A stretch of DNA of 64,000 nt from contig JADFNE010000013.1 of assembly GCA_022563535.1 (NCBI GenBank), positions 18,585 through 82,584 of the forward strand. Direction: 5' to 3'. Below the pieces are notes generated by a model. It saw only the letters and a program-made list of their open reading frames with translations. It ran no database searches and had not been told where the DNA came from. The DNA is from Myxococcales bacterium. Its GTDB lineage: Bacteria; Myxococcota_A; UBA9160; UBA4427. Position numbers and translations under genes: made by a program. Below are positions 26,642 through 36,465 of this stretch, in pieces (the stretch's first letter is position 1; every line of letters starts with the position of its first letter).

Positions 26642-27772
26642 ATGCGGGTCTCACGCATTCTGTCATTTTATTTTGTGCGAGAAGTCGTCCTGTACGGCGG
26701 TCTGAGTTTCCTCGCTCTCACCATGATCTTGCTGACACAAAACGTCCTGCGTCGCCTGGAAGATCTGGTCGCTGTCGGGGCCACGATTTCCGATTCGATG
26801 GATGTGTTGGCTTGTCTGCTTCCACTTCTCACGGCCTACACCCTGCCGATCGCCTTTCTGTTCGGTGTCATCATTGCGGTCAGTCGTATGTCTTCAGAAG
26901 GAGAGATCACCGCGATGGGGACCTCGGGGCTGGGGCTCTTGTCGTTGTTGGTGCCAGCGCTGGCCCTCGCCGTGGTGATCACGGGAATTTCGGCATACGT
27001 GATGATCGGAGTCGAATACAAGGCCCATCGACAACTCCGTGTGCTGGCCGAAACCCTGGCCGCGCGGGGGGGAATGCTCGAACCCGGAGAGTTTCGCGGT
27101 CTGGCTGGACGCACACTTTTTGTGCAACACCGCGATCGCGAGAACAACCTGCGCGGGGTGATGATTTCGGATCGCACCGACCCGAAGCACGCCTTCGTGA
27201 TCTTTTCGGAGTCCGGGCGCTTCTCCTACGACCAAGACAAGCAACTATTCAAGTTGGGACTTCGGGATGGAACGATTCATCTCGAGCAAAAAGAAACACA
27301 ACCCATCCGCGCGCAAATCATATCCTTTGAGAGCCTCGACTATGCGTTTGATGTTCGAGACCTGATGACGAGCCTGACGGCGGCAGTTCGTCCCCGACAG
27401 ATGAGTATTGCCGAACTCGAGAATGTCGTGCGTCGGGCGCGAGCAGGCAGCAGCCTCGGCGATCTTCATCAGCGAGACCCGATCGAATACGAACTCGAGA
27501 TGCACCGGCGCTTCGCGCTTCCGTTGGCGCCAGTCGTCTTTGCGTTGATTGCGGTGCCCATGGCATTGGGCGGGGTTGCGAGTTCGCGCTCCCGCGGCGC
27601 GTTGATCAGCCTGACCCTCGCCTTTGCGTACTACGGCCTGTTCTCCCAAGCACGTTTCCTCGCTCTGGGCGGTTGGGTGGGGGCCAACCTTGCCCTGTGG
27701 ATTCCGAACATGGTCTTTCTGGTGGTGGCCGTCGCGCTGGCGATCCGCACCCGATATGCGATCTCGAATTAG
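26642..27772 (+). CDS. LptF/LptG family LPS export permease
   Basis: 376 aa. It is a YjgP/YjgQ family permease: two N-terminal TM helices (about 13-33, 50-72), a third near 95-125, a large periplasmic jellyroll domain (about 130-280), then three TM helices. Near TM2-TM3 is LPIAFLFGVIIAVSRMSSEGEITAM, the conserved coupling region that contacts LptB. It probably moves LPS toward the outer membrane. The ATG at 26642 (MRVSRILSFYF) fits the family start. The partner permease is not in the window, so F or G cannot be decided. Confidence 0.88.
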   Translation: MRVSRILSFYFVREVVLYGGLSFLALTMILLTQNVLRRLEDLVAVGATISDSMDVLACLLPLLTAYTLPIAFLFGVIIAVSRMSSEGEITAMGTSGLGLLSLLVPALALAVVITGISAYVMIGVEYKAHRQLRVLAETLAARGGMLEPGEFRGLAGRTLFVQHRDRENNLRGVMISDRTDPKHAFVIFSESGRFSYDQDKQLFKLGLRDGTIHLEQKETQPIRAQIISFESLDYAFDVRDLMTSLTAAVRPRQMSIAELENVVRRARAGSSLGDLHQRDPIEYELEMHRRFALPLAPVVFALIAVPMALGGVASSRSRGALISLTLAFAYYGLFSQARFLALGGWVGANLALWIPNMVFLVVAVALAIRTRYAISN

Positions 27773-27790
27773 CCATGCAGCGAAACGGTT

Positions 27791-27813
27791 CTCTTGAGAA
27801 ATCTCGTCAAGAG
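27791..27813. terminator. Possible hairpin between convergent genes
   Basis: CTCTTGA (27791-27797) pairs with TCAAGAG (27807-27813) across a 9-bp loop, 18 bp after the permease stop. No clear T tract follows, so termination is only a suggestion. The remaining spacer to 27977 shows no gene. Confidence 0.3.
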
Positions 27814-27977
27814 CAGCGCCTTCCCTGCCAGCGGCACCGTCTGGTCTTCCCATTGCTGGCCCGCTCTTGACAGAGTCGGGTGAGTTCATCGCCATGCAAC
27901 AGGGATTCGGACTCGTTCGCTCGAAATCCATCACCGTGGCCATCAGTGTGGAGACCTATCGCCCGATTATCGAGCGG

Positions 27978-28958
27978 CTAATGAATCGTGATGGTGTGAC
28001 GCGAAATCTGCGAACCCATGTCCGCAAAGAAGTGTTCCTCGAATTCATCGACCAGGTCGGCGGCGAACTCATACGATCCCGGCGCGCCGAGATCGTAAAT
28101 GCCCGCGGTGACCACGGTGGTGGCGAGGAGTTCGGCGCGATTGCAGAAACGCCGCTCCCTTAATTTACCGCCCCCGGGTTCGAGGGAACGCAGGCGCAAG
28201 GACAGGCGAACGCCCTGGCCCGGGGCACAGTTCATCGGGATGGGCTGATTGCTCCGGTTTGTCACGCTGATGCGCAGGGAGAACGGTTCACCCGCGCGAA
28301 GCGTTTCGGGCACAGAGGAAAATTCGAGATCGGCTTCGTAGTAGTACGCGACGTACTCGGTTCTCACCCAGCTCCGGAAACGCTCTGCGGTATGGGATAG
28401 CTCTTCGCTCGCCAGCCAATCTCGATAGCTCGCGAGAAACCCGGGCAAATCAGAACCCAGCAACGAACCCGGATAGCCAAACTTGAGCGAGAACTGTTCA
28501 TTTGCGCGGTCGAGGCCCTGGCCCTCGAGTAGCAGGGCGATCGCCGCCGCGAGACCACTGCGGTCGGTACCGCCGCGGCAGTGGATCAGCAGCGGTCGCG
28601 TCGCCGTGTCGAGGCTCGAGATGAGTTGCTCGACTTCCGCAGGGCTGGGCCAGCGTCGGGCACTCAAGCGTACGTATTTCACATCGAGTCGGGCAGCATC
28701 GGCCACCCCCGCGTATGCGCCGGATGTCGTCTCTGTCGGGCTTTTCCCCTTCAGATTGATCAGGGAACGCAGGCCGATCGATTCGATCCAGCGCGCTAGA
28801 GACGCTGGCGTTGGCTCGGCCGAGCGATAAATCTGGCCTGGAATCACGGTGTGCAGATTTCCGCGAAACAAATAGTTGCCGAACTGGAAAATCACGAGCG
28901 CCGCAAGTGTCAATACTCCTGGGACGAGCGCGATCTTCTGCACGAGTTTGCGGTTCAT
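27978..28958 (-). CDS. Membrane-anchored dual-specificity/tyrosine phosphatase-like protein
   Basis: 326 aa. An N-terminal membrane anchor (about 8-30) is followed by a cysteine phosphatase domain (about 35-185) with the CX5R P-loop HCRGGTDRSG (C127, R133) and an upstream SLINLKG strand, as in bacterial DSP/protein-tyrosine phosphatases. The C-terminal 120 residues are beta-rich and look like an immunoglobulin-type or DUF-type extracytoplasmic domain. It likely faces the periplasm. The substrate could be a protein, lipid or sugar phosphate. It ends an envelope-gene run on this strand. Confidence 0.75.
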   Translation of the reverse strand: MNRKLVQKIALVPGVLTLAALVIFQFGNYLFRGNLHTVIPGQIYRSAEPTPASLARWIESIGLRSLINLKGKSPTETTSGAYAGVADAARLDVKYVRLSARRWPSPAEVEQLISSLDTATRPLLIHCRGGTDRSGLAAAIALLLEGQGLDRANEQFSLKFGYPGSLLGSDLPGFLASYRDWLASEELSHTAERFRSWVRTEYVAYYYEADLEFSSVPETLRAGEPFSLRISVTNRSNQPIPMNCAPGQGVRLSLRLRSLEPGGGKLRERRFCNRAELLATTVVTAGIYDLGAPGSYEFAADLVDEFEEHFFADMGSQISRHTITIH

Positions 28959-29043
28959 CTTGGATGTATCGGCAGGCTTCGAGTCCGACTACACAAACAA
29001 CGCCAACAACACAACCAACGAAAACTGAACCCGAGAGCGGAAC

Positions 29044-29556
29044 TCAGGACCGCAGGCTATTGATCAGGCTCGTGGTACGGACGCCGAGAATTTCTCGCAA
29101 GCGAACCACGCGCCCACCCGTGTTTGCAACTTCGCGAGCGCCGACAATATCGTCGAGGGCCCAGTCGCCCCCTTTTGCGAGTACGTCCGGGCGAAGTGCT
29201 TTGATCAGCGCCAGCGGCGTGGCGGCGGAAAAGATCACAACCCAGTCGACGCTCGCGAGGCCGGCGATCATTTCGGCTCGCTGTCGCGCGGGAACCAACG
29301 GGCGGCCCTTGCCCTTGAGCTTGCGAACGCTCGCGTCGCTGTTGATGGCGACGACAAGACGATTTCCCAGCCCCCGGGCCTGTTCGAGGCTCCGCAGGTG
29401 CCCGATGTGGAGCAGGTCGAAGCAGCCGTTGGTAAAAACCACGTCTTCGCCCCGGCGCTGGGCTCTGCGGATCTCTTTTTCCGCCGCAGCGCGCGAGAGG
29501 ATCTTGCTGCGGGCGGAGCGACTTCGAGAGTCTCCGTTGCGGGTGGCACGGCTCAC
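29044..29556 (-). CDS. rfaE2: Heptose-1-phosphate adenylyltransferase (RfaE2 type)
   Basis: 170 aa. A cytidylyltransferase-fold enzyme corresponding to the C-terminal half of E. coli HldE. It makes ADP-heptose for the LPS inner core. Motifs are FTNGCFDLLHIGHL (HxGH) and VVAINSDASVRKLKGKGRP, with a final LREILGVRTTSLI (ISTT-like region). The separate kinase half is not present nearby. The first 20 residues are Arg/Ser-rich and may not be translated; the core begins about residue 24. Confidence 0.9.
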   Translation of the reverse strand: MSRATRNGDSRSRSARSKILSRAAAEKEIRRAQRRGEDVVFTNGCFDLLHIGHLRSLEQARGLGNRLVVAINSDASVRKLKGKGRPLVPARQRAEMIAGLASVDWVVIFSAATPLALIKALRPDVLAKGGDWALDDIVGAREVANTGGRVVRLREILGVRTTSLINSLRS

Positions 29557-29588
29557 GGCTGCAGTCTCCGAGGTGAAGCGCGCACCGG

Positions 29589-32405
29589 CTACGGCGCGGG
29601 TTGGGTGTGTTCCGGATTGCTCTGCGGTTCCTGTCTCTGTTTTTGATCCTGTCCTTGGCCCCGTCCTTGGCCTTGCAGTGCCTCTCGAATTGCGGCAAAC
29701 GGCGCTTTCAAAATGTCGGGTAGCGGAGCGCCTTCGGTGAGCGACTTCATCGGCATCGCTTCGAGCACCGGCTCGTCTAGCGTACCACTCACCGCGAAGA
29801 ACGCGCCGAATAGTCCGCGCTCCTTGCCGCCGGGAATCAAACTGCCGATCAGGGGAACCTTCCCGAGCAGGAGATCGATCTGGCGAAACAAGAAGATACC
29901 AATCTCTGCCTCGACCTCGCGTCCGGGTTTTGCAAAGTCGAAGCGGCCCGAGAGAAATACGCGCAGAGGGCCATCGAGTTTGATTTCGTCGGTCGCAATG
30001 GTGCCGCGTTGGAAATTAACCGTGGTGTCAATGGTCTCGTACACCAGTACATCGCTGGCGCGACCGGGACTCAGCCCTTCGATGACGTGGGCCAGTGCCG
30101 AGACGAGGGGGATGCTCTGGCGAATTTCACCATCGTGTCCCGCGATCTTGATCTGTCCCTCGACGTTGGCGAAAACGGGTTGTCCCAGCGCGATCGGTCC
30201 CCCGAGCGTGCCGGTAACGTCGAGACTTCCTGTGGCGAAGTCTTCGGGAAAGCCGACCGCCGCGAGTAGCCGGCCGGCCTGGCCGTCGCGAATCTTGAAG
30301 TTGGTTTCGAAGTCGAGTTGATCTGCGCGTGCGAGAGAAAGCCGGAAGTTTCCCTCGACCTGGCCATATGGAACCAGCTGTCCGCGTATTTCGTCGAGTT
30401 CGAGGTTGTCCCCGATCAAAGAAAATACCGCTTGGGTCTCGCCTACTGGCCAGTGCTTCCCGTGAAGTCCAGCCACCGAGAACCTGCCCGCAGCCCAGGA
30501 ACCGGGGGAGGGAACCCGGTCCCGTGACGCGGGCGACGGAGAATCGCTCTCGCCGGTCGCGGGCCAGACTTTGAGATAAGCATCGACCGTGGGATTGGGA
30601 TCGCGGGTCAGCAGGACATCGCCGCTGAGTTGTGCGCCCCCCCAAGTGCCCCGGACAAAGTGGAAGCTCTGCCCACCTTCGTGTAGAACCGCCTCGACCT
30701 TGGCGTTGCGCAGCGGCCAGATCAGTGCGGTGTGTTCCACGAAGTCGATGTCGATGTCAATTTCGATGGGTTCGCCCGACGCGATTTGGGGTTCAGCTTC
30801 ATCCGTCCCCACGCGTGCGAAGAGCTGATCGAGCAATGAAAGGCCGCGCAGCCCCGCGCTCGAGACCCGGTCTTCGTCGTAGGGGTCGAGGTCGTTGATC
30901 AAGGCGGGGAAGCCTTCGAGGGTCAGGTTCACTTCTGGGATGGGGACGCCATTTCGCCGGGCCCGAGACCTTCGGATCTTGATCTGGTCGCGAGTCCAGG
31001 TCGCGGTGCCGGCGAGATCTGTCAGGCGTTCGTAGGCCCCGAGCTGGATCGTGACCCCGGCGACCTCGACGGACATCGAAAGACCGGTGGGCAGGTTCAT
31101 CCGCTCCCCCGCCAGGACGGCCTGCCAGACGGACAAGCGCTCGGTCCCACTGCCGCCGATACGAACAATGCGGCCCTCCTCGATCCGCGTGAGGGCGTGC
31201 AGCAGCGGTTTCCGTTCGCCCTCTGGCATCGCGTTTGCCACTCGTGCGAGGGCAGGGATACTCACGTCGTGAAAATAGACCGCGAAGTTTGCCGCAGAGG
31301 ATCGCCGCAGGGGGCGCTCGATGTCCCCAGAGAATTCACCGCGGACGTTGGGTCCCCGCAACTCGGCCTCGCTGATTCGCAACCGGCCGGGATGGATCTC
31401 GATCCGGGCCCGAAGCTGAATGCGGGGAGATTCGAGATTCAGAATTTCGTTTCCGCGCATGATTCCGACGCTCAACCGGTCTGCCGCCCAGTCGATTTCC
31501 AACACACCGTGATCGGGCAGGGGAGTGTCGAAGCGCAAAACTCCGCTCAGCGTGCCGGCAAAGGCGCGTTCGACCCGCGTGGTGTCCCCCGCCTCCCGCG
31601 CGAGGCGCGCCGCCGGGATCTGGTCCTGGAAGTAGTCGCGGTAGCTCTCGAGTTCGAGTTTGGTGACAGCGACGCTCAAGTCCATACCGCCGTCGGCTCG
31701 TCGCTCGCCAAAGACTTCGATCGGAACCTGGTTTCGCGCCTCGTCCCGCAGCAGGCCCGCGAGTTCGATCTTCGCCCGATTGCCGATCCAATCGTGCTGG
31801 AGAGTTCCGTCGATCGAATCGATCCGGACCTGGAATGGCGCCTTTCCCTTGGCGCGCACATAGCGATCGGTCAGGCGAACGCTGCCTCCGATGATCTCGA
31901 TCCGTTGCGCGATGATGGGGCTCTGCAGTAGCACGCGGGTGATTGCATCAATCACGCGAAAGACACTGAGCTTGCGCTCGAGATCGTCGGGGTCCCCGCC
32001 GTCGCTGCGGCGATCGATCGCGTTGATGGGATAGGGGCTCCAACGATCCGCGACGCTGCGCTCGATCTCCAGATGGATGCCGTCGAGAATGAGATCGCGG
32101 ATTCGAAAGCGCCCCGTGAGCAGAGCAATGACATCGAGCCGAGCGGCCACGCGGTCGCTCGACAATCCCGGCCCGCTGGCGCTCGGGTAGACCCTCACGC
32201 CGCGGCCTTCGATCCACAGGCCCGAGCGGATGCGTAAATCGGCTCGATCGATCTCCACCCGGCCACGCATCAACTTGGCGAGCTGGTCTTCGGCTTCGCT
32301 GCGCAGGGCTTCCTGGCCGAGACTGGACGAAAGCGCGTAGCCGGTCGCCAAAGCAGCGAGAAACATCCCACAGATCAAACTGAGACGGACGAGTGCGGAC
32401 TGCAA
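29589..32405 (-). CDS. Giant AsmA-like/DUF3971 envelope protein
   Basis: 938 aa. A single N-terminal membrane anchor (about 7-28) is followed by a long repetitive beta-rich periplasmic region. The start (GRVEIDRADLRIRSGLWIEGRGV, DVIALLTGRFRIRDLILDGI) matches AsmA-type proteins. The end (LDGPLRVFLSGRFDFAKPGREVEAEI followed by LIPGG and FFAVSGTLDEPVLEAMP) matches the DUF3971/AsmA C-terminal pattern. Such proteins bridge the periplasm and are implicated in phospholipid transfer. A Gln/Arg-rich tail follows. It lies 32 nt upstream of rfaE2. Confidence 0.82.
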   Translation of the reverse strand: MQSALVRLSLICGMFLAALATGYALSSSLGQEALRSEAEDQLAKLMRGRVEIDRADLRIRSGLWIEGRGVRVYPSASGPGLSSDRVAARLDVIALLTGRFRIRDLILDGIHLEIERSVADRWSPYPINAIDRRSDGGDPDDLERKLSVFRVIDAITRVLLQSPIIAQRIEIIGGSVRLTDRYVRAKGKAPFQVRIDSIDGTLQHDWIGNRAKIELAGLLRDEARNQVPIEVFGERRADGGMDLSVAVTKLELESYRDYFQDQIPAARLAREAGDTTRVERAFAGTLSGVLRFDTPLPDHGVLEIDWAADRLSVGIMRGNEILNLESPRIQLRARIEIHPGRLRISEAELRGPNVRGEFSGDIERPLRRSSAANFAVYFHDVSIPALARVANAMPEGERKPLLHALTRIEEGRIVRIGGSGTERLSVWQAVLAGERMNLPTGLSMSVEVAGVTIQLGAYERLTDLAGTATWTRDQIKIRRSRARRNGVPIPEVNLTLEGFPALINDLDPYDEDRVSSAGLRGLSLLDQLFARVGTDEAEPQIASGEPIEIDIDIDFVEHTALIWPLRNAKVEAVLHEGGQSFHFVRGTWGGAQLSGDVLLTRDPNPTVDAYLKVWPATGESDSPSPASRDRVPSPGSWAAGRFSVAGLHGKHWPVGETQAVFSLIGDNLELDEIRGQLVPYGQVEGNFRLSLARADQLDFETNFKIRDGQAGRLLAAVGFPEDFATGSLDVTGTLGGPIALGQPVFANVEGQIKIAGHDGEIRQSIPLVSALAHVIEGLSPGRASDVLVYETIDTTVNFQRGTIATDEIKLDGPLRVFLSGRFDFAKPGREVEAEIGIFLFRQIDLLLGKVPLIGSLIPGGKERGLFGAFFAVSGTLDEPVLEAMPMKSLTEGAPLPDILKAPFAAIREALQGQGRGQGQDQKQRQEPQSNPEHTQPAP

Positions 32406-32771
32406 CGGATCTCCCGGTGGACGTGGTGCAGATATATTTTCATGTGACGCAGTGAAGCTCGATGACTTTCAAGGGTGCTCGGGCGCAAGCTTGACCCGAA
32501 AATGGATGTTGTCGATCCCCTACGAGTTGCAGATCGAAGATATGCAAGTGAGGTTCAGTGATGCTCCGTTATAACGCGACTTTGGCACCCATCCCACGGT
32601 GCTGTAAGGCGTTGTGAACAGACCTTCCGCAGTTCGGCAGAAAAACACCTCGATCGCTGCAACCGATTATTTTTTCTAAAGAAATCCCCTGTTCTTTCGA
32701 TATCTGGGGCGTGTTTAGCGATGCCTGTGCAGGAAAGTTTCGGGCATAAGAGGTCAGGGAGAGCGATTGTA
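32406..32771. other. Divergent intergenic region, 366 bp
   Basis: This region lies between the AsmA-like gene (minus) and the XRE regulator (plus). It contains moderately AT-rich stretches (32655-32700) that could hold the regulator's promoter. I see no RNA gene or strong palindrome. Confidence 0.45.
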
Positions 32772-33029
32772 ATGGAAGCGATGAGCGGTCTTTCAACTCG
32801 CGGAAACCGTGTGCGAGAGTTGCGCGAGAACAAACTGATGACCCAGGCCCAGTTGGCCCGGAAGGCCCGCGTAGCGCTGCGGACGATTCACAGCGTAGAA
32901 AAGGGCATGAACTGTCGGATGGACACAAAACGCAAAATTCTGCTCGCGTTGGGACTTCGCTTCGAGGACAAGGATATGGTCTTTCCCCCCTTGCGGCGCG
33001 TCGTCGAAGAGATGCCCTCCACCCACTGA
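32772..33029 (+). CDS. XRE-family DNA-binding regulator, 85 aa
   Basis: A helix-turn-helix domain fills most of the protein: NRVRELRENKLMTQAQLARK then ALRTIHSVEKG (about 10-45), a standard Cro/CI-type HTH. The C-terminus DKDMVFPPLRRVVEEMP is short and has no effector domain. I chose the ATG at 32772; an in-frame ATG at 32721 would add 17 residues. It lies directly upstream of ptsP on the same strand and may be co-transcribed with it. Confidence 0.8.
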   Translation: MEAMSGLSTRGNRVRELRENKLMTQAQLARKARVALRTIHSVEKGMNCRMDTKRKILLALGLRFEDKDMVFPPLRRVVEEMPSTH

Positions 33030-33141
33030 TCGGTTGGCTGCTATCTTCGTCTGAACGAACCCGTGCAACGCGCACGGGGAACCGACAGCGGAGGCTGCCA
33101 TTCCCGATCGAATCTCACTCCTCGCCGATGTCTCGGAGATC

Positions 33142-35484
33142 GTGTCTCGTTCACACGATCTCGACGAGACCTTGGCCAACGTCATCGATCTGGTCGCCAA
33201 GCGACTCGATGCAGACGTTTGTTCAATTTACCTGTGTGATGCGAATCTCCAGCACCTGACCCTGAGCGCGACCAACGGGCTCGAGCCGGGCAGCGTGCAG
33301 AAAGTGCGGCTGGCGATCGGCGAAGGGCTTGTGGGCCAGTGTGCGCAGCGTGGGACGCCCTTGGCGTCGGAACACGCCCGCGAAGATCCCAACTACCGTT
33401 ATTTTCCCGAGACCGGTGAAGAACGATACGAATCGCTGCTCGCGGCCCCGCTGATCGTCCAAAGCGTGACCACGGGGGTGTTGGTCATCCAGACCCTCGA
33501 ACCTCGCGGATTCGATCAGCGTGATGTCGAGTTGATGCAGACCTGTGCACAGCTGCTCGCACCGGTGGTCGTCAACGCGCAATTGCTCGCCATGGTGACG
33601 ACCCACCCCGATCAGCGGGCCGAATTGATCGGTGCAGTGGGCGCTCAGCTGACACAGGACTCCCAGCAGCACCGTCGCGGCGAGCGACTCGAAACCAACG
33701 CGGAATTAAGGGGCATTGCCACCGCTCGCGGCGTGGCAATCGGCCCGATCTACCGCATGGAGGCTCCGGTCGATTTTGCTCACCTCGACTACGAGCCCAG
33801 CGAGAATCCCGAAGACGAGGCGAGCGACCTGATGAACGCGCTGGACGAGGCCCGGCGCGAGATCGACGAAATGCGCGTAGTCGTGGGTGAGCGCTTCGGC
33901 CCGGAGTTTGCGGCGGTTTTCTACACCCAGATGCAGATTCTCGAGGACGCGGGGTTCCTTCAACAGCTCAAGGACGCGGTGCGGAATCGAAACAACGCGT
34001 TTCGGGCCTTGACCGAAGTCCTGGATAACTACCGCGCCACCTTCGAGGCGATCGAGGATCCCTACTTCCGGGAGCGAGGCGCGGACGTCCAGGAAGTGGG
34101 GCGCCGGGTGATGGATCGCTTGCTCGGAGTTCGTCATCACCATACCCCGCTAGAGGACGGTGCGATCGTCGTGGTCGAGCAGATTCTTCCGGAACTGTTC
34201 GCACGGCTGGAAATGGACAAAGTTTCGGCCCTGGTCTCAGAGCACGGCGGTGCGACCTCACACGGCGCCATTTTTGCGCGCACCCTCGAGATCCCGGCGA
34301 TTACCGGTGTTGGCGGAATCTTGCAAGAGGCCCGATCGGGGGAAATGGCGATCGTCGACGGAAGCGCCGGTCGCATCTATCTCTCGCCCGACGAAGCCCT
34401 GGTAAAGGAATACCAGAAAGCGAAGCGGGAATACGCGGTCGCGGTCGAGCACCTCGACGCATTGCGCGAGCGACCCGCCGAAACTCGGGACGGTCGGCGC
34501 ATCGTTCTCAGCGCCAATATAGGTTTGATCAACGACCTGCGCTTGATCGACCAGCACGGCGCCGAGGGCGTGGGTTTGTTCCGCACGGAGCTGCTCGCCC
34601 TGGCACATCGCGGGTTCCCGAGTGAAGAGGAGCAGGAACAACTCTACGAGCGCGTCGTCAGTCAGATGGCGCCGCGCCCCGTCACGATTCGGACCCTCGA
34701 TCTCGGCGGCGACAAGGGCATCCCCAACATTGGCCTCGAGCCCGAAGAGAACCCGCAACTCGGATGTCGCTCGATTCGTCTGATTCTCGACAACAAGCGA
34801 GCCTTCCGGGCGCAGCTGCGGGCAATCTTTCGCGCCAGTGCCCGAAAGACGGTGAAGTTGCTGCTGCCGATGATTTCGGGTGTGGGCGAATTGCGCGAAG
34901 CCCGCGCCGTCATTGACGAGGTGCGCGAGCAACTCGAACGGCGCGGCGAATCAATCGATCACGATTTGCCGGTGGGAATCATGATCGAGGTGCCCTCGGC
35001 CGCCTTGATCGCTCCAGCGCTCGCAAAGGAATGCGACTTCTTCAGCATCGGCACCAATGACTTGACCCAGTACACCCTCGCGGTCGACCGTGGCAACGAG
35101 CGCGTCGCCCATCTGTACAAATCGCTGCACCCGGCGGTGCTCTCGCTGATCGACATGACCGTGCGTGCGGCCAACGCTGCGGACATCCCCGTTGCGGTCT
35201 GCGGCGAGATGGCGACCAACCCGCTGGCCGTGCCGATCTTGATCGGCCTGGGCATCGGCGAGCTTTCCGGAGCGCCCGGAGCGGTGCCCATTGTCAAGGA
35301 AATCGTTCGCTCGTTGGATTCTCAGAGCGTCTGCGAAGACGCGCGCCGGGCACTTGCTTCCGAGAGCCCCGACGAGGTTGAAATCATCGCGGCTGAGCGA
35401 CTGCGTCAGGCCGGGCTGCTCGAACATCCGGATCTTGGGGCGTGGCTGCGCTCGATCTTCGAGGAGCAACTGGGCGGCGTCTGA
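33142..35484 (+). CDS. ptsP: Phosphoenolpyruvate-protein phosphotransferase PtsP (EI-Ntr)
   Basis: 780 aa from the GTG at 33142. An N-terminal GAF domain (about 1-160) is followed by an enzyme I module: the phospho-histidine region GGATSHGAIFARTLEIPAITG, the PEP-binding TIM barrel with TIRTLDLGGDKGIP, GVGLFRTE, and the IGTNDLTQYTLAVDR and VCGEMA signatures. It starts the nitrogen PTS phosphorelay to NPr. The frame is open upstream and the GAF helix seems to begin earlier. An ATT at 33100, five bases after GGAGG, would give a better N-terminus, so the real start may be non-canonical. Confidence 0.93.
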   Translation: MSRSHDLDETLANVIDLVAKRLDADVCSIYLCDANLQHLTLSATNGLEPGSVQKVRLAIGEGLVGQCAQRGTPLASEHAREDPNYRYFPETGEERYESLLAAPLIVQSVTTGVLVIQTLEPRGFDQRDVELMQTCAQLLAPVVVNAQLLAMVTTHPDQRAELIGAVGAQLTQDSQQHRRGERLETNAELRGIATARGVAIGPIYRMEAPVDFAHLDYEPSENPEDEASDLMNALDEARREIDEMRVVVGERFGPEFAAVFYTQMQILEDAGFLQQLKDAVRNRNNAFRALTEVLDNYRATFEAIEDPYFRERGADVQEVGRRVMDRLLGVRHHHTPLEDGAIVVVEQILPELFARLEMDKVSALVSEHGGATSHGAIFARTLEIPAITGVGGILQEARSGEMAIVDGSAGRIYLSPDEALVKEYQKAKREYAVAVEHLDALRERPAETRDGRRIVLSANIGLINDLRLIDQHGAEGVGLFRTELLALAHRGFPSEEEQEQLYERVVSQMAPRPVTIRTLDLGGDKGIPNIGLEPEENPQLGCRSIRLILDNKRAFRAQLRAIFRASARKTVKLLLPMISGVGELREARAVIDEVREQLERRGESIDHDLPVGIMIEVPSAALIAPALAKECDFFSIGTNDLTQYTLAVDRGNERVAHLYKSLHPAVLSLIDMTVRAANAADIPVAVCGEMATNPLAVPILIGLGIGELSGAPGAVPIVKEIVRSLDSQSVCEDARRALASESPDEVEIIAAERLRQAGLLEHPDLGAWLRSIFEEQLGGV

Positions 35485-35508
35485 CGCCCTGGTCGCTGTC
35501 TTTCTTCC

Positions 35509-36384
35509 TCACGGTCCTTCGATGGTTCTGAACCGGAAGATGCTGGTGCCGGTGTTTCCGAATTGCAGCATGTCTCCGTCCGCGATCGCGACCGGTTCGG
35601 TGATTGCCCGATCGTTGACGAATACCGGGTTGCGTTCGTTGAGGGGCGTGATCACGACTGACCCCTGCTCGCACGAAATCGCCGCATGCTCGCGCGAGAC
35701 CTTGGCATCCAGGATCTGAATTTCACAGGTGTCGGAGCGGCCCAGGGTGCAGTTTCCGTTGAGCACGAGAAATACTTGATTTTTGGTCTCACCAAATATT
35801 CCAACCAATACCCCAGCCAGTTCGTTGGCCTCTGCTTTTTCCGGAATGACGTACTGGGTCTGGTCCGCGCTGCTGACGACCGCTGGCGCCGCGACGGATG
35901 CTGACTTGTGCTCGACCGGAATCGTAGACGGGAGGTGCGCGGCCGGCGGCGCTTGTGGTGGAGCGGCTGAAGGCGCAGCCACAGCGGCTGGCGGCGGAGC
36001 CGCGGGAGGTGCCGGCGACGGCGCAGCCATAGGCGCTACGGACGCTGCGGGCTTCTGAGGAACCGGTGCACTCGACGGCGGGGCGACGACTGTCTCTTTG
36101 ATCTGGTCTTGCTGACGTTCCGGAATGGGAGCCGCTGGTGGTTGGACGGGCGCCCTCGGCATTGGCCGTTCCAGCGGTGGGGCGACCACGGTTTCGTCCT
36201 GTTGTTCACGATTTTGTTCACGATTTTGTTCACGATTCGAATGAAACGGAGAGTTCGCATTGCCGACTCCGACCTGAACCGTCTCCTCGCTGGTATCTCT
36301 GCGCGTTGCGGCCTTGTCTTTGGCGTCGCTGCGGTTCGAGTCTGACTTTCCCTTGATTCGATCAAATACGTTTTTGAAGCCCAC
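35509..36384 (-). CDS. FHA-domain protein with Pro/Ala-rich linker
   Basis: 291 aa. A charged N-terminus is followed by the repeat NREQNREQNREQ (about 51-62), a long Pro/Ala-rich linker (about 68-165), and a C-terminal FHA domain (about 200-287) with GRSDTCEI, LDAKVSREHAAI and NPVFVNDR. FHA domains bind phosphothreonine. It lies 81 nt downstream of a PP2C phosphatase on the same strand, which suggests a Ser/Thr phosphorylation circuit. No kinase of that type is in the window. Confidence 0.88.
   Translation of the reverse strand: MGFKNVFDRIKGKSDSNRSDAKDKAATRRDTSEETVQVGVGNANSPFHSNREQNREQNREQQDETVVAPPLERPMPRAPVQPPAAPIPERQQDQIKETVVAPPSSAPVPQKPAASVAPMAAPSPAPPAAPPPAAVAAPSAAPPQAPPAAHLPSTIPVEHKSASVAAPAVVSSADQTQYVIPEKAEANELAGVLVGIFGETKNQVFLVLNGNCTLGRSDTCEIQILDAKVSREHAAISCEQGSVVITPLNERNPVFVNDRAITEPVAIADGDMLQFGNTGTSIFRFRTIEGP
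36203..36238. repeat. Three 12-bp tandem repeats inside the FHA gene
   Basis: Three consecutive copies of TGTTCACGATTT (the last ends in C) encode the NREQ x3 run on the minus strand. Such in-frame short tandem repeats can change copy number by slippage without breaking the frame. Confidence 0.8.
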
Positions 36385-36465
36385 GAGATCTACCCTCTTC
36401 GTCGATCGGTGCTTACGCGTCCCGTCCCGGCAGTATCGTTGATTTCGACCCAGTGGGGTAGGGAA

